Source: Williamsia sp. CHRR-6 (GTDB lineage: Bacteria > Actinomycetota > Actinomycetes > Mycobacteriales > Mycobacteriaceae). Taken from it: a stretch of 64,000 nt of DNA. Below, in pieces: positions 1 through 8,023 of the stretch. Within the stretch, counting starts at the first letter, position 1. Each line of letters begins with the position of its first letter. The stretch covers positions 310,001-374,000 of the forward strand of contig NZ_JAHCSG010000002.1 of NCBI RefSeq assembly GCF_018474015.1, in the 5' to 3' direction. The notes under the pieces were generated by a model. That model worked only from the letters and a program-made list of their open reading frames with translations. It was not told where the DNA came from and did no database searches. The translations under genes were made by a program, and so were the position numbers.

Positions 1-1969
1 CCCCCGGACCGGTGGCGGCGATGGTGGACAGCTGTCGGACTGCGGCGAGGTCGCTGAGGTCCCACACGGTGACGGTGCCGTCGGGGCCGGTGCTGGCCAG
101 AATGGTGCCGCTCGGGTTGAGGGTGATGTCGGTGACGCTGCCGCCGTGCGAATCGGGCAGTGTGGCAACAGTTGTCAGCGCCGGATTCTCTAGGATTCGG
201 ATGCTGCCGTCGCGGTCGCCGAGTGCGATGCGGCCGGTGGTGCGCGCGGTGGCCAGCGCGACGGCCGGGGTGGCCCCCAGATCGGTGCGTAGGGCGACGT
301 TCTGGGTGTTGAGCAACGCCTGGCGCAGCTGCGGGTCGTCGGAGCGTTTCTGGTACGCCGACAGCGCCAGCTGGGCGGCGGCGGTGCTGTCGGTGCGGGC
401 CAGCGCGGCGATCTCGGAGACCGTCGCGTCCGAGTTGCCCTGCCCTCCTGAGGACTTGGAGTCGCCACCACCACCGATCAGAGTGGTGAGCACCAGTGCG
501 ATCACCACCACCAAGGCCACCGCGCCGCCGATCAGCGCGCTGATCCGGGCGCGTTTGCGGCCGATGATGTGGCCACGCGACTGGGCCAGGAAGTCGCGGG
601 TGTCGCCGCTGAGCATTCGCGGGTCGGGGACCGTGCGGTCCACCTCGTCGAGTCGCACCTGTGAGTAGAGCGCAGAGTTGCGGCGTCCGCCGCGCTTCCA
701 GGCCTGCGCATCGGCGTCCAGCGCTGCGAACAGGCCGTCGGTGGTCTGGACATCGGTCACCCACTGCTGCAACCGGTTCCACAAGCGAGCCAGCTGCGGG
801 TGGCGCAAGCTCACCTCGTCGTCGGCCGACACCGTCAGCAGGCCCGCGGCCACCAGCTGGCCCACCAGTCGGCGGGTCGCATCTGCGGTGGGGGAGCCCT
901 CGAGGTGGTCGATGTGTCGGGTGACGGCGAACATGGTGCCGTCGGCACCGCGCTCGGTCAGGCGCAGGGCCAGCGCTCGGGCGGCCGGCTGTTCCTCGGG
1001 AGTCAGTGTGGCCCAGGCGCGCTCGGCTTCTCGGTCCACTGCCCCGGCGATCGGCAGGATGCGGGCCACGTCTTCGGCGGTGATCTCGGAGGTGTGGTTG
1101 TCGCGCCACAGCTCGTGCAGGGCCGTCGAGAGCGCCATCGTCGGAGGCAGCGAGGGGGGCAGCGAACTGAGACCACCGAGCACGGCGAACACCGCGGTGG
1201 ACTGCACCCCCACCCCGCGGGCGCGGGCCGGCTGCACGATCACCTCGGTGGTCTCCTCGACCGTCATCGGCAGCAAGCGCACCGTGCGGGAGCTGATGGC
1301 CTCGGCCAGGTCGGCCTCGGCGCCGGCCGCGGTCAGCAGCGAGTCGTCGACGGCGATGACCACGCAACATCGGGGGTCGGAGGCGAGTCGCCGGATGGTC
1401 TTGAGGAAACGGTTGCGGGTCACCGCGTCGACCCGCACGAACAGGTCGACGATGTCGTCGACGATCAGCAGGGTGGCCGCGCCCTCAGGCACTCTCGACA
1501 GCGCTGGTTCCACCCAGGCCGACGGGTTCTCGGGGGTGGCCGGTGGGGCCGGCAACGCGAACACCGTCGCCAGATGGCCCATGGGGTCGGCGCCCGGCGA
1601 CATGGACCGCACCTGGCAACTGAGGGTGGTCGCGTCGCGGCGCAGTCCGTGCCGGGCAGCGTCCATCCGCAAACCTGCGGCCAGCAGCGAGGTCTTGCCG
1701 GTGCCGGTGCCGCCGATGAGCACGATGATGCCGCCGCCGGGTACTGCTGCGGTGAGCAACGCCCGTCGCATCGCCGTGCGCCCGGCGAACAGTCCCGCGT
1801 CGTCGGGGCCGTAGGGCCGCAGACCGGGGTAGGGGTTGGTGCCCCGCAGCTGGGCGCGCTCAGTGGGTCCCACCTGCGCAGAGTCTCCGGTCGTCCCGCC
1901 CGTGTTCGAACCACCGTCGGCCCGTCCGGGCGTGGTGTCGCCGGCACCGGGGGAGGGGATGTGGTCCAT
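1..1969 (-). CDS. nSTAND-type ATPase with transmembrane helix and C-terminal WD40 repeats (3' end outside window)
   Basis: Reading leftwards from an ATG at 1969, preceded by AAGGAG about 10 bases upstream, the frame stays open to the window edge (at least 656 residues). Residues 45-52 hold the NPYPGLRP motif that precedes the nucleotide-binding domain in Novel-STAND proteins. A Walker A (GGTGTGKTS) lies near residue 87 and a Walker B-like LLIVDD follows. One hydrophobic helix is near residues 475-497, so the ATPase part is probably cytosolic and the C-terminal part outside the membrane. After it, segments such as VTVWDLSDL are typical WD40 blades. Proteins of this build act as membrane-linked signalling or scaffold ATPases; the partner is unknown. 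It lies downstream of the TetR gene on the same strand with a 190-bp gap, so cotranscription is uncertain. The WD40 propeller continues beyond the window. Confidence 0.85.
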   Translation of the reverse strand, partial: MDHIPSPGAGDTTPGRADGGSNTGGTTGDSAQVGPTERAQLRGTNPYPGLRPYGPDDAGLFAGRTAMRRALLTAAVPGGGIIVLIGGTGTGKTSLLAAGLRMDAARHGLRRDATTLSCQVRSMSPGADPMGHLATVFALPAPPATPENPSAWVEPALSRVPEGAATLLIVDDIVDLFVRVDAVTRNRFLKTIRRLASDPRCCVVIAVDDSLLTAAGAEADLAEAISSRTVRLLPMTVEETTEVIVQPARARGVGVQSTAVFAVLGGLSSLPPSLPPTMALSTALHELWRDNHTSEITAEDVARILPIAGAVDREAERAWATLTPEEQPAARALALRLTERGADGTMFAVTRHIDHLEGSPTADATRRLVGQLVAAGLLTVSADDEVSLRHPQLARLWNRLQQWVTDVQTTDGLFAALDADAQAWKRGGRRNSALYSQVRLDEVDRTVPDPRMLSGDTRDFLAQSRGHIIGRKRARISALIGGAVALVVVIALVLTTLIGGGGDSKSSGGQGNSDATVSEIAALARTDSTAAAQLALSAYQKRSDDPQLRQALLNTQNVALRTDLGATPAVALATARTTGRIALGDRDGSIRILENPALTTVATLPDSHGGSVTDITLNPSGTILASTGPDGTVTVWDLSDLAAVRQLSTIAATGPG

Positions 1970-2159
1970 GTGGAGCACGCTCCTTCGGGTCGGGCGCAGA
2001 TGGCCTGTGACAACAGAAAGGGACGTGGGGCCGATGTGAACGGCGTTCGGCGCGAATCGCCCCCCGAGTCGCCAGCGTCAGTATCGCCGGGGTGGCGGCG
2101 TGGTGTCCAAGCGGGGTCGCAATCGGTGAGGGATGGGTCGGATGGTGTTCGCCGGTGGG

Positions 2160-2837
2160 TCAGATGCTGCCCGGAGAGAACGCCCGTCGCCAGATCTCGC
2201 TGAGGATGTTGATGGCGTCGTCCTCGTCGCGGTCGGCGAGGTTGTCGTCGCGACCGGTGACGAACCAGGTCCAACAGAACGACTCCAGCATCGACACGAT
2301 CGCCGAGGCGAACAGGTCCTTGTCCAGGCCGATCTGCACGCCGCTGCGTTGGGCCGACCGGAACACCGACAGCACCCCGTGAATGCCGTTGGACCGACGT
2401 TCACGCCACCACTGCGCGAACTGCTCGTCGGTCATCGACAGTTGGAACGCGCCGATCAGCTCGGGCAGGTAGTCGCGGTAGGTCGTCCAGTAGGCGCGTA
2501 CCGCCTGCTCGATGTTGGTTCCCGGATCGTCGGTGACGTTGGCGCGGGTGCGCTCGAGCACCTGGGAGCCGAAATCGTCGAGCAGGGTCTCCAGCAACTG
2601 CTGTTTGTTGTCGTAATAGTTGTAGAACGATCCGGTCGACCGGCCGGCGGTGGCGGCGATGTCGGCGATCTTGGCATTGAGATATCCCTTGTCGGCGAAC
2701 ACGACTCGCGCTGCGTCGACGAACGCACGCTCGGTGCGGCGGCCCTTGGACGTGGCGATCGCCGAACCGGGCGTCGGGCGCGCCTGCGCCGCGGCCGTGT
2801 CGTGGCGTCGGGCCCGGGGGTTCGCGTTGCTCACCAT
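2160..2837 (-). CDS. TetR-family transcriptional regulator
   Basis: A 225-residue protein. Residues about 32-85 form the TetR DNA-binding domain: a helix (RTERAFVDAARVVFADKGY), the turn KIADIAATAG and recognition helix RSTGSFYNYYDNKQQLLE. The C-terminal part is all-helical and should bind an effector. The first 30 residues are a basic, poorly ordered extension, so a later start is possible. It begins 4 bases after the stop of the CoA-transferase gene, so the two form an operon. This operon is divergent from the mce operon. The natural inference is that the protein represses both promoters and responds to an acyl-CoA or lipid, as KstR-type regulators do for sterol genes in related bacteria; the ligand cannot be read from the sequence. 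Confidence 0.9.
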   Translation of the reverse strand: MVSNANPRARRHDTAAAQARPTPGSAIATSKGRRTERAFVDAARVVFADKGYLNAKIADIAATAGRSTGSFYNYYDNKQQLLETLLDDFGSQVLERTRANVTDDPGTNIEQAVRAYWTTYRDYLPELIGAFQLSMTDEQFAQWWRERRSNGIHGVLSVFRSAQRSGVQIGLDKDLFASAIVSMLESFCWTWFVTGRDDNLADRDEDDAINILSEIWRRAFSPGSI

Positions 2838-2841
2838 GCGA

Positions 2842-4098
2842 TCAGATGATCCCGTCGCGGGCGAGGTCGGCGAGTTGCTCGGGTGAGCGTAGTGGGCCGT
2901 ACACCTCGTCGTTGTGTTGGCCGGGACGCGCGGGTCCGGAGTTGCGGATCGAACCGGGTGTGCCGGTCATCCGTGGCACGATCCCGGGGCCCAGCACAGG
3001 CGCGTCGAGGTTCTCGTCGTGGTGGGCCACGATCATCTCGCGGGCCAACAGCTGCGGGTCGTTGACCACCTCGGCGACGGTGTTGATGGGGCCAACCACC
3101 ACCCCTGCGGCCGAGAGGTTTTCCAGCAGTGCGGCTTTGGGTTGGGTGGCGGTCCAGGCGGCGATCAGGTCGTCGAGTTCGTCCTGGTTGGTCCCTCGCG
3201 CGCCGTGGGTGGCATAGCGTGGGTCATCCGCCAGCTCGGGGCGACCCATCGCCGCACACAGTCGCCGGAACACGGTGTCCTGGTTGGCCCCGATGACCAC
3301 CATCGACCCCTCGGCGGTCGGGTAGATGTTGGACGGGGCGATACCGGCCAGCCGGGTGCCCGAGGGGCCGCGCACCACCCCGCCCACGTCGTAGTCGGGG
3401 ATCACCGACTCCTGCACCGCCACACAGGATTCGTTGAGCGCCACATCGACCACCTGGCCTTCGCCGGTCACGCTGCGGCGATACAGCGCGGCCAGAGCGC
3501 CCTGGGTGGCGAACATGGCCGCCAGGGTGTCGCCCAGGCTCAACGCCATCCGCGGTGGCGGCTGATCGGGGTAGCCGTTGAGGTGGCGCAGCCCGCTGAC
3601 CGCCTCGGCCACCGAGGCGTAGCCGGGTTTGTCGGCATCGGGTCCGGTCTGCCCATATCCTGACACCCGTACCAGGATGATGCCTGGATTACGTTCGCGC
3701 AGAACGTCATAGCCCAGGTTCATGCGTTCCAGGGTGCCGGGGCGGAAATTCTCCACGACGACGTCGGCGCCCTCGAGCAGATCCAGGAACAACTCGCGCC
3801 CGGCCGGGGCACGCAGGTTGAGGGTGACCACTCGCTTGTTGCGCGCGAACACCGTCCACATGACGTGGTGGCCGTCGCGTTGCGCCTGCCCCCAGGTGCG
3901 CAGCGGATCTGGTGAGCCCGGTGCCTCGATCTTGATGACGTCGGCACCCATGTCGCCCAGCAGCCGCGTCCCGAAGGGTCCGGCGATCAGCGTGCCCAGC
4001 TCCAGCACCCGCACCCCGTCCAGGGCGCCGGTGGGCCGGTGGGCAGCAGCATCCGTAGGCGAGGCGATCGTGGTCGAATCGTCAGCGGAGTTCGTCAT
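2842..4098 (-). CDS. CaiB/BaiF-type (family III) CoA-transferase
   Basis: 418 residues, the usual length for family III CoA-transferases and alpha-methylacyl-CoA racemases. The N-terminal part carries LDGVRVLELGTLIAGPF and the conserved GADVIKIE segment. VVENFRPGTLERM and RVSGYGQTGPDADKPGYA are family signatures. Asp190 in MALSLGDTLAAMF aligns with the catalytic aspartate of formyl-CoA transferase. Members move CoA between carboxylic acids or epimerise 2-methylacyl-CoA; the substrate is not evident. Cotranscription with the TetR gene and divergence from an mce lipid importer suggest work on an imported lipid or its breakdown products. The start is an ATG at 4098 near the divergent promoter region. 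Confidence 0.92.
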   Translation of the reverse strand: MTNSADDSTTIASPTDAAAHRPTGALDGVRVLELGTLIAGPFGTRLLGDMGADVIKIEAPGSPDPLRTWGQAQRDGHHVMWTVFARNKRVVTLNLRAPAGRELFLDLLEGADVVVENFRPGTLERMNLGYDVLRERNPGIILVRVSGYGQTGPDADKPGYASVAEAVSGLRHLNGYPDQPPPRMALSLGDTLAAMFATQGALAALYRRSVTGEGQVVDVALNESCVAVQESVIPDYDVGGVVRGPSGTRLAGIAPSNIYPTAEGSMVVIGANQDTVFRRLCAAMGRPELADDPRYATHGARGTNQDELDDLIAAWTATQPKAALLENLSAAGVVVGPINTVAEVVNDPQLLAREMIVAHHDENLDAPVLGPGIVPRMTGTPGSIRNSGPARPGQHNDEVYGPLRSPEQLADLARDGII

Positions 4099-4137
4099 AC
4101 CTCCACCCTTGCACGACGACAGCGTGACTCGAACGAT

Positions 4138-4160
4138 TCGATACCCCTGGGGGGTGTCGA
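4138..4160. promoter_or_regulatory. Candidate TetR operator between the CoA-transferase/tetR and mce operons
   Basis: A 23-bp imperfect palindrome: arms TCGATACCCC (4138-4147) and GGGGTGTCGA (4151-4160) match at 9 of 10 positions around a 3-base centre. It sits in the 156-bp divergent intergenic region, 40 bp from the CoA-transferase start and 95 bp from the yrbEA start. Size, symmetry and place suit a TetR-family operator controlling both directions. This is inferred from position only. Confidence 0.5.
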
Positions 4161-4254
4161 TTCGCGCTCCGGGGGTGGGCTTCGTCCCCTACAGTGACGC
4201 GCACGCGCACCCACACCACGCTCGATGTCGGGATCGAGGACCCTCAGGAGAACG

Positions 4255-5070
4255 ATGGCATCGGTAGGTACTCCGTCGGGTCGCCTCGTCGAGCCCGTCG
4301 TCGGTGCGCTGGCCACCCTGGGGCGGCTGATCGAGTTGACCGGATGGGGTTTGGGCCACCTGGTGCGTGATGTGTGCACCGGTCGGCATCCCTGGCGCGA
4401 GAGCCTCAACCAGACCATCTTCTTCGCCGGGGTGGCCGGGGTACCCGCAGTGCTGGTGGCCATCCCGTTCGGTGTCATCCTGTCCGTTCAGGTGGGCAGC
4501 CTCACCTCGCAGCTCGGTGCGTCCTCGCTGGCGGGTTCGGCTGGGGCGCTGGGCATCCTGCAGCAGGGCGCACCCATCGGGTCGGCTCTGCTGATCGGCG
4601 GTGCGGTGGGCTCGGCCATCGCCGCCGACCTCGGGGCCCGCACCGTGCGCGATGAGATCGACGCGATGCGCACGATGGGCATCGACCCGATGCGTCGCGT
4701 GGTCGCCCCGCGCCTGCTGGCGGTGTTGCTCATCGCCCCGTTGATCTGTGTGTTGATCATCTTCGTGGGGGTGGCCTCGGGGTATGTGATCAACGTGTCG
4801 TTCCAGGGCGGCGCACCCGGCAGTTACCTGGGCGGGTTCGGCCAGTTCGCCGGGGTCGGCGACCTGATCATCGCGCTGGGCAAGTCGATCCTGTTCGGGG
4901 TGGTGGTGGTGGCCATCGCCTGCCAGCGCGGACTGGAAGCTCGCGGTGGCCCGCGCGGGGTGGCCGACGCGGTCAACGCGGCGGTGGTTCTCGGTGTGGT
5001 GGCCTCGTTCATGCTCAACCTCGTTGTCACCCAACTGGTCACGATGTTCCTACCCCAGGCGGTGGGCTAG
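4255..5070 (+). CDS. yrbEA: YrbE/MlaE-family ABC permease of the mce operon (first copy)
   Basis: 271 residues from the ATG at 4255, chosen because AGGAG ends 4 bases upstream; an in-frame ATG at 4225 lacks such a site. It has several membrane segments and the MlaE-type cytoplasmic loop around ARTVRDEIDAMRTMGIDP, which contacts the ATPase. YrbE proteins form the inner-membrane permease of Mce lipid importers, working with the MceG ATPase, which is not encoded in this window. The gene ends at 5070 and the second yrbE starts at the next base, so the two subunits are translationally coupled. The substrate class (sterol, fatty acid or other lipid) cannot be fixed from this subunit. Confidence 0.93.
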   Translation: MASVGTPSGRLVEPVVGALATLGRLIELTGWGLGHLVRDVCTGRHPWRESLNQTIFFAGVAGVPAVLVAIPFGVILSVQVGSLTSQLGASSLAGSAGALGILQQGAPIGSALLIGGAVGSAIAADLGARTVRDEIDAMRTMGIDPMRRVVAPRLLAVLLIAPLICVLIIFVGVASGYVINVSFQGGAPGSYLGGFGQFAGVGDLIIALGKSILFGVVVVAIACQRGLEARGGPRGVADAVNAAVVLGVVASFMLNLVVTQLVTMFLPQAVG

Positions 5071-5928
5071 ATGGTCGGTTTCGACGCCTACGCCACGTCG
5101 CGACACCTGGCCCGCCGGGTCGGTGGTGTCCCCGTCGGCGTCGTCGAACGGGTGGGCCACCGTGTCCACTTCGCGGGTCAGGCGTTGGGTTCCATTCCGC
5201 ACGCAGTGCGCGTCTACCGCAGGCAGAGCGCCGCGGTGCTCTCCGACCTCATGTGGGGTTCGGGCGGGGTGACCGTCGGCGGGGGCACGGTGGCGGTGCT
5301 GGTGGTGCTCGGACTGTCGGTCGGCGGATCGATCGGCATCCAAGGGTTCGCCACCCTCAACCTCTTCGGGATAGGACCACTGACCGGGTTCCTCTCGGCG
5401 TATGCCAACACCCGCGAGATCGGACCGATCGTGGTGGCCATCGGGTTCGCCGCCCAGGCCGGCTGCCGGATGACCGCCGAGATCGGTGCCATGCGCATCT
5501 CCGAGGAGATCGATGCCCTTGAGGCGCAGGCCATCAGGCCCATCCCGTTCGTGGTCAGCACCCGGGTGGTGGCCGGGGTGATCACCATCATTCCGTTGTT
5601 CCTCATCACGCTGATCCTGAGCTACCTGTCGTGCGCGTTCGTGGTCAACACCCTGCACGACCAGTCATCTGGCACCTACCACCACTACTTCAACGCGTTC
5701 CTCGCCCCCACCGACGTGGCCCTGTCGGTGCTCAAGGCGGTGGTCTTCGTGATCGCAGTCATCCTGATCCATTGTTACCAAGGCTTTTACGCCTCCGGCG
5801 GGCCGGAGGGCGTCGGCATCGCCTCGGGCCGCGCCATCAAACAGAGCTTCGTGTCCATCGTCGTCCTCGACATGATCCTCACCCTGCTGTTCTGGGGTTC
5901 GGATGTGGGATTCCGGTTCTCGGGATAA
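5071..5928 (+). CDS. yrbEB: YrbE/MlaE-family ABC permease of the mce operon (second copy)
   Basis: 285 residues, homologous to the preceding permease. It carries the MlaE coupling loop ARTE-like segment GAMRISEEIDALEAQAIRP and the C-terminal GPEGVGIASGRAIKQS, a position that is highly conserved in YrbE proteins. It should pair with the first YrbE to form the heterodimeric channel of the Mce importer. ATG at 5071 directly follows the upstream stop codon. The TAA stop at 5926-5928 overlaps the apparent beginning of mceA, where an unusual ATA stands in the place normally taken by an overlapping ATG. Confidence 0.93.
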   Translation: MVGFDAYATSRHLARRVGGVPVGVVERVGHRVHFAGQALGSIPHAVRVYRRQSAAVLSDLMWGSGGVTVGGGTVAVLVVLGLSVGGSIGIQGFATLNLFGIGPLTGFLSAYANTREIGPIVVAIGFAAQAGCRMTAEIGAMRISEEIDALEAQAIRPIPFVVSTRVVAGVITIIPLFLITLILSYLSCAFVVNTLHDQSSGTYHHYFNAFLAPTDVALSVLKAVVFVIAVILIHCYQGFYASGGPEGVGIASGRAIKQSFVSIVVLDMILTLLFWGSDVGFRFSG

Positions 5929-6968
5929 GCACGTTTCCCGATCTCTCCGGCCGCGGACCCTCGCGGCTGCGCCTGGTGGTCATCGGGCTGATCACCGTGG
6001 CCGTGGTGATCGCCGCCGCCGTGCCGCTGACCGTCTATGCGCGAGGCGGTTTCGACGACCGCGTCACCGTGCAGGCGGTGACCGATCAGATCGGTGACGG
6101 TCTCACCGGCGGTGGTGACGTGAAGTTCCGCGGCCTGATCGTCGGCCGGGTCGACACGGTGCGCGTCATCGACGGTGGCCGGCGCCAGGAGATCACCATG
6201 TCGATCGACGCCGCTGCGGCGCACGCCATCCCCGACGAGGTGAGTGCGGTCTACCAGCCGTCGAACATCCTGGGCGTCACCGGCATCGAGCTGAAGGCGG
6301 CGGCCGGCGCAGGCCCCGGACGTCTGCGAGACGGCAGCCGGGTGCAGATCGGAGCCGGGTCGACCGAGGTGTCGGTGTCGGATCTGCTGCAGCAGCTGGG
6401 TGCGATCGCCACCACCATCACCGGCGACTCGGCGGCCCGCAGCGTCGAGGTGATCGACCGGGTGATCATCGCGCTGCAACCGGCGCTGCGGTCGGGGGTG
6501 GAGTTGCTGGACCTGGCCGCGCAGCGCCGACAAATGCCGCTGTCGAGATTCCTGCAGATCCTGGGGCCCACCACCGCAGGGACCGCCGATCTGTTGGGTC
6601 CCTTCCTGTCGGTGTTCACCGGTCTGAGCCGCACCACCGCCGCCTACGCCGACCCGAAAGTGGTTCGTGACGTGGGTGATTCGCTGACCGGGTTGATCGA
6701 CACCGTCATCTCGCTGGGGCGGTTGGCCGGAGACAACCTCGACGGCCTGGCCGCCGGACTCGATCTGTTGGTCGCCACCTCGGCCCCGCTGGGCCGCACC
6801 CTGCGGTCCATCCCCCCTGCGGTGGGCGATGCCCGAGAGTTGTTGCGACGCCTGGAGCAAGTCGTTGCGGTGCGCGGTGGTCGCCCGACCGTGCGAGTCG
6901 GGGTGAGCCTGGCCAACCTGCCCCAGATCACCGCGTTCCTGCCTGGCCCGACGGGAGGGGGTCGATGA
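5925..6968 (+). CDS. mceA: MceA-type substrate-binding protein (start codon apparently ATA)
   Basis: About 347 residues if read from 5925. It has a short cytoplasmic start, one signal-anchor helix (LVVIGLITVAVVIAAAVPL), the MCE domain with VKFRGLIVGRVDTVRV, and a long helical C-terminal region. Mce proteins form hexameric periplasmic tubes that carry lipids between outer and inner membranes. The frame has no ATG, GTG or TTG near the stop of yrbEB. The first standard codon is a GTG at 5976, which has no ribosome-binding site and would cut into the anchor helix. At 5925 the sequence ATAA stands where the operon elsewhere uses ATGA, giving a sensible N-terminus (I/M)STFPDLSGRG. A rare ATA start or a G-to-A change is inferred. 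Confidence 0.88.
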   Translation: MSTFPDLSGRGPSRLRLVVIGLITVAVVIAAAVPLTVYARGGFDDRVTVQAVTDQIGDGLTGGGDVKFRGLIVGRVDTVRVIDGGRRQEITMSIDAAAAHAIPDEVSAVYQPSNILGVTGIELKAAAGAGPGRLRDGSRVQIGAGSTEVSVSDLLQQLGAIATTITGDSAARSVEVIDRVIIALQPALRSGVELLDLAAQRRQMPLSRFLQILGPTTAGTADLLGPFLSVFTGLSRTTAAYADPKVVRDVGDSLTGLIDTVISLGRLAGDNLDGLAAGLDLLVATSAPLGRTLRSIPPAVGDARELLRRLEQVVAVRGGRPTVRVGVSLANLPQITAFLPGPTGGGR

Positions 6969-8023
6969 CCATCCGACGTGGGCCGCTGGTCGGCCTCACT
7001 CTGTTCGTGGTGGCGATGATCGCCGCCACCTGGCTCATCGTCGAGGCGTTGGCGCCCTCGGTGCCCGGGGCCCAGCGCAGCGTCACCGCCGACTTCACCG
7101 ATGCGTCAGGGCTCAAGGTGGGCAACGATGTTCGTCGTCTGGGCGTGCGCGTGGGCACGGTGTCCTCGGTGCGGTTGCATCGAACCCTCGCGCGGGTCAC
7201 CTTCACCGTCCCCCGTTCCACCGTCATCTACACCGACACCTCCATCGCCATCAGGTACCTCAACCTCGTCGGGGAGCGCTATATCGACGTGATCGATGTG
7301 AACCCAGATGTGAACCCCGACGTGAACCCCGATGTGGGCGGCGCCGATGCCAGCGCAGGCGAGGCCCGAGTGGTGTCGCGTGCGGCGGTGCTGCCGCTCG
7401 CCCAGACCATCCCCTCCTTCGACATCACCGCCTTGTTCCACGGGTTGCGGCCCATCTTTCGGGTGCTCGACCCGGCGCAGATCAACCGGTTCTTGGACAA
7501 CGTGCTCGCAGTGGTGCAGGGCACCGGCGGCAACCTGGGGTCGGTGGTCGACCAGCTCAACGACGTCACGCGGTTGGCGGCCAACCGATCTGAGGTGATC
7601 GCGCAGTTCATCACGGGTCTGGGATCGGTGGCCCGCCAGATCGAGTACAAGTCGCCGCGACTCAACGATCTGATCAGTCGCGTCGGCGATGCACTCGGTG
7701 CACTCTCGGCCGACCTCGACGCCACCGGACGTTCGGTGGCGTTGGCCGCCCGGTCGCTGACACCGACGAAGCTGTTGCTGGACAGCCTGAACCAGGCGTA
7801 CTTCGGCAACTACGCCGATGTCGATCGGTTGCTGCGAAAGTACGTACCTGCCACCGACAACCTGTCCGCGGCCCTGGCGGCGGTCCCCGGACTGCTCGAT
7901 TCGCTCGCGGCTGCCGCCAACGCGGCATCAGCGGTGTCGCTGCAGTGTCCGGCCGGACGTGCCGATGCGGCAGGGGTGCCCACCGTGTTGCTGGCCGGTG
8001 CCCCGGTGGTGATCTGCCGATGA
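6965..8023 (+). CDS. mceB: MceB-type substrate-binding protein
   Basis: 352 residues, beginning in an ATGA overlap with mceA. It has an N-terminal signal anchor (LVGLTLFVVAMIAATWLIV), then an MCE domain with ASGLKVGNDVRRLGVRVGTV and NLVGERYIDV, then a helical region that should build the lipid tunnel. Just after the MCE domain lies a short tandem repeat of Val-Asn-Pro-Asp (residues about 111-124), encoded by 12-bp repeats. The C-terminus has two cysteines (LQCPAG and VICR), commonly seen in MceB. It is one of six different Mce subunits that should assemble as a heterohexamer. Confidence 0.93.
   Translation: MTIRRGPLVGLTLFVVAMIAATWLIVEALAPSVPGAQRSVTADFTDASGLKVGNDVRRLGVRVGTVSSVRLHRTLARVTFTVPRSTVIYTDTSIAIRYLNLVGERYIDVIDVNPDVNPDVNPDVGGADASAGEARVVSRAAVLPLAQTIPSFDITALFHGLRPIFRVLDPAQINRFLDNVLAVVQGTGGNLGSVVDQLNDVTRLAANRSEVIAQFITGLGSVARQIEYKSPRLNDLISRVGDALGALSADLDATGRSVALAARSLTPTKLLLDSLNQAYFGNYADVDRLLRKYVPATDNLSAALAAVPGLLDSLAAAANAASAVSLQCPAGRADAAGVPTVLLAGAPVVICR

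Noticed and set aside
800-2203. A 467-codon plus-strand frame over the nSTAND gene
   Set aside because: The minus strand has Walker motifs, a membrane helix and WD40 blades; the plus reading is Gly/Arg/His-rich noise.
4189-5034. A 281-codon minus-strand frame opposite yrbEA
   Set aside because: Composition is antisense-like and the plus strand clearly encodes an MlaE-type permease.
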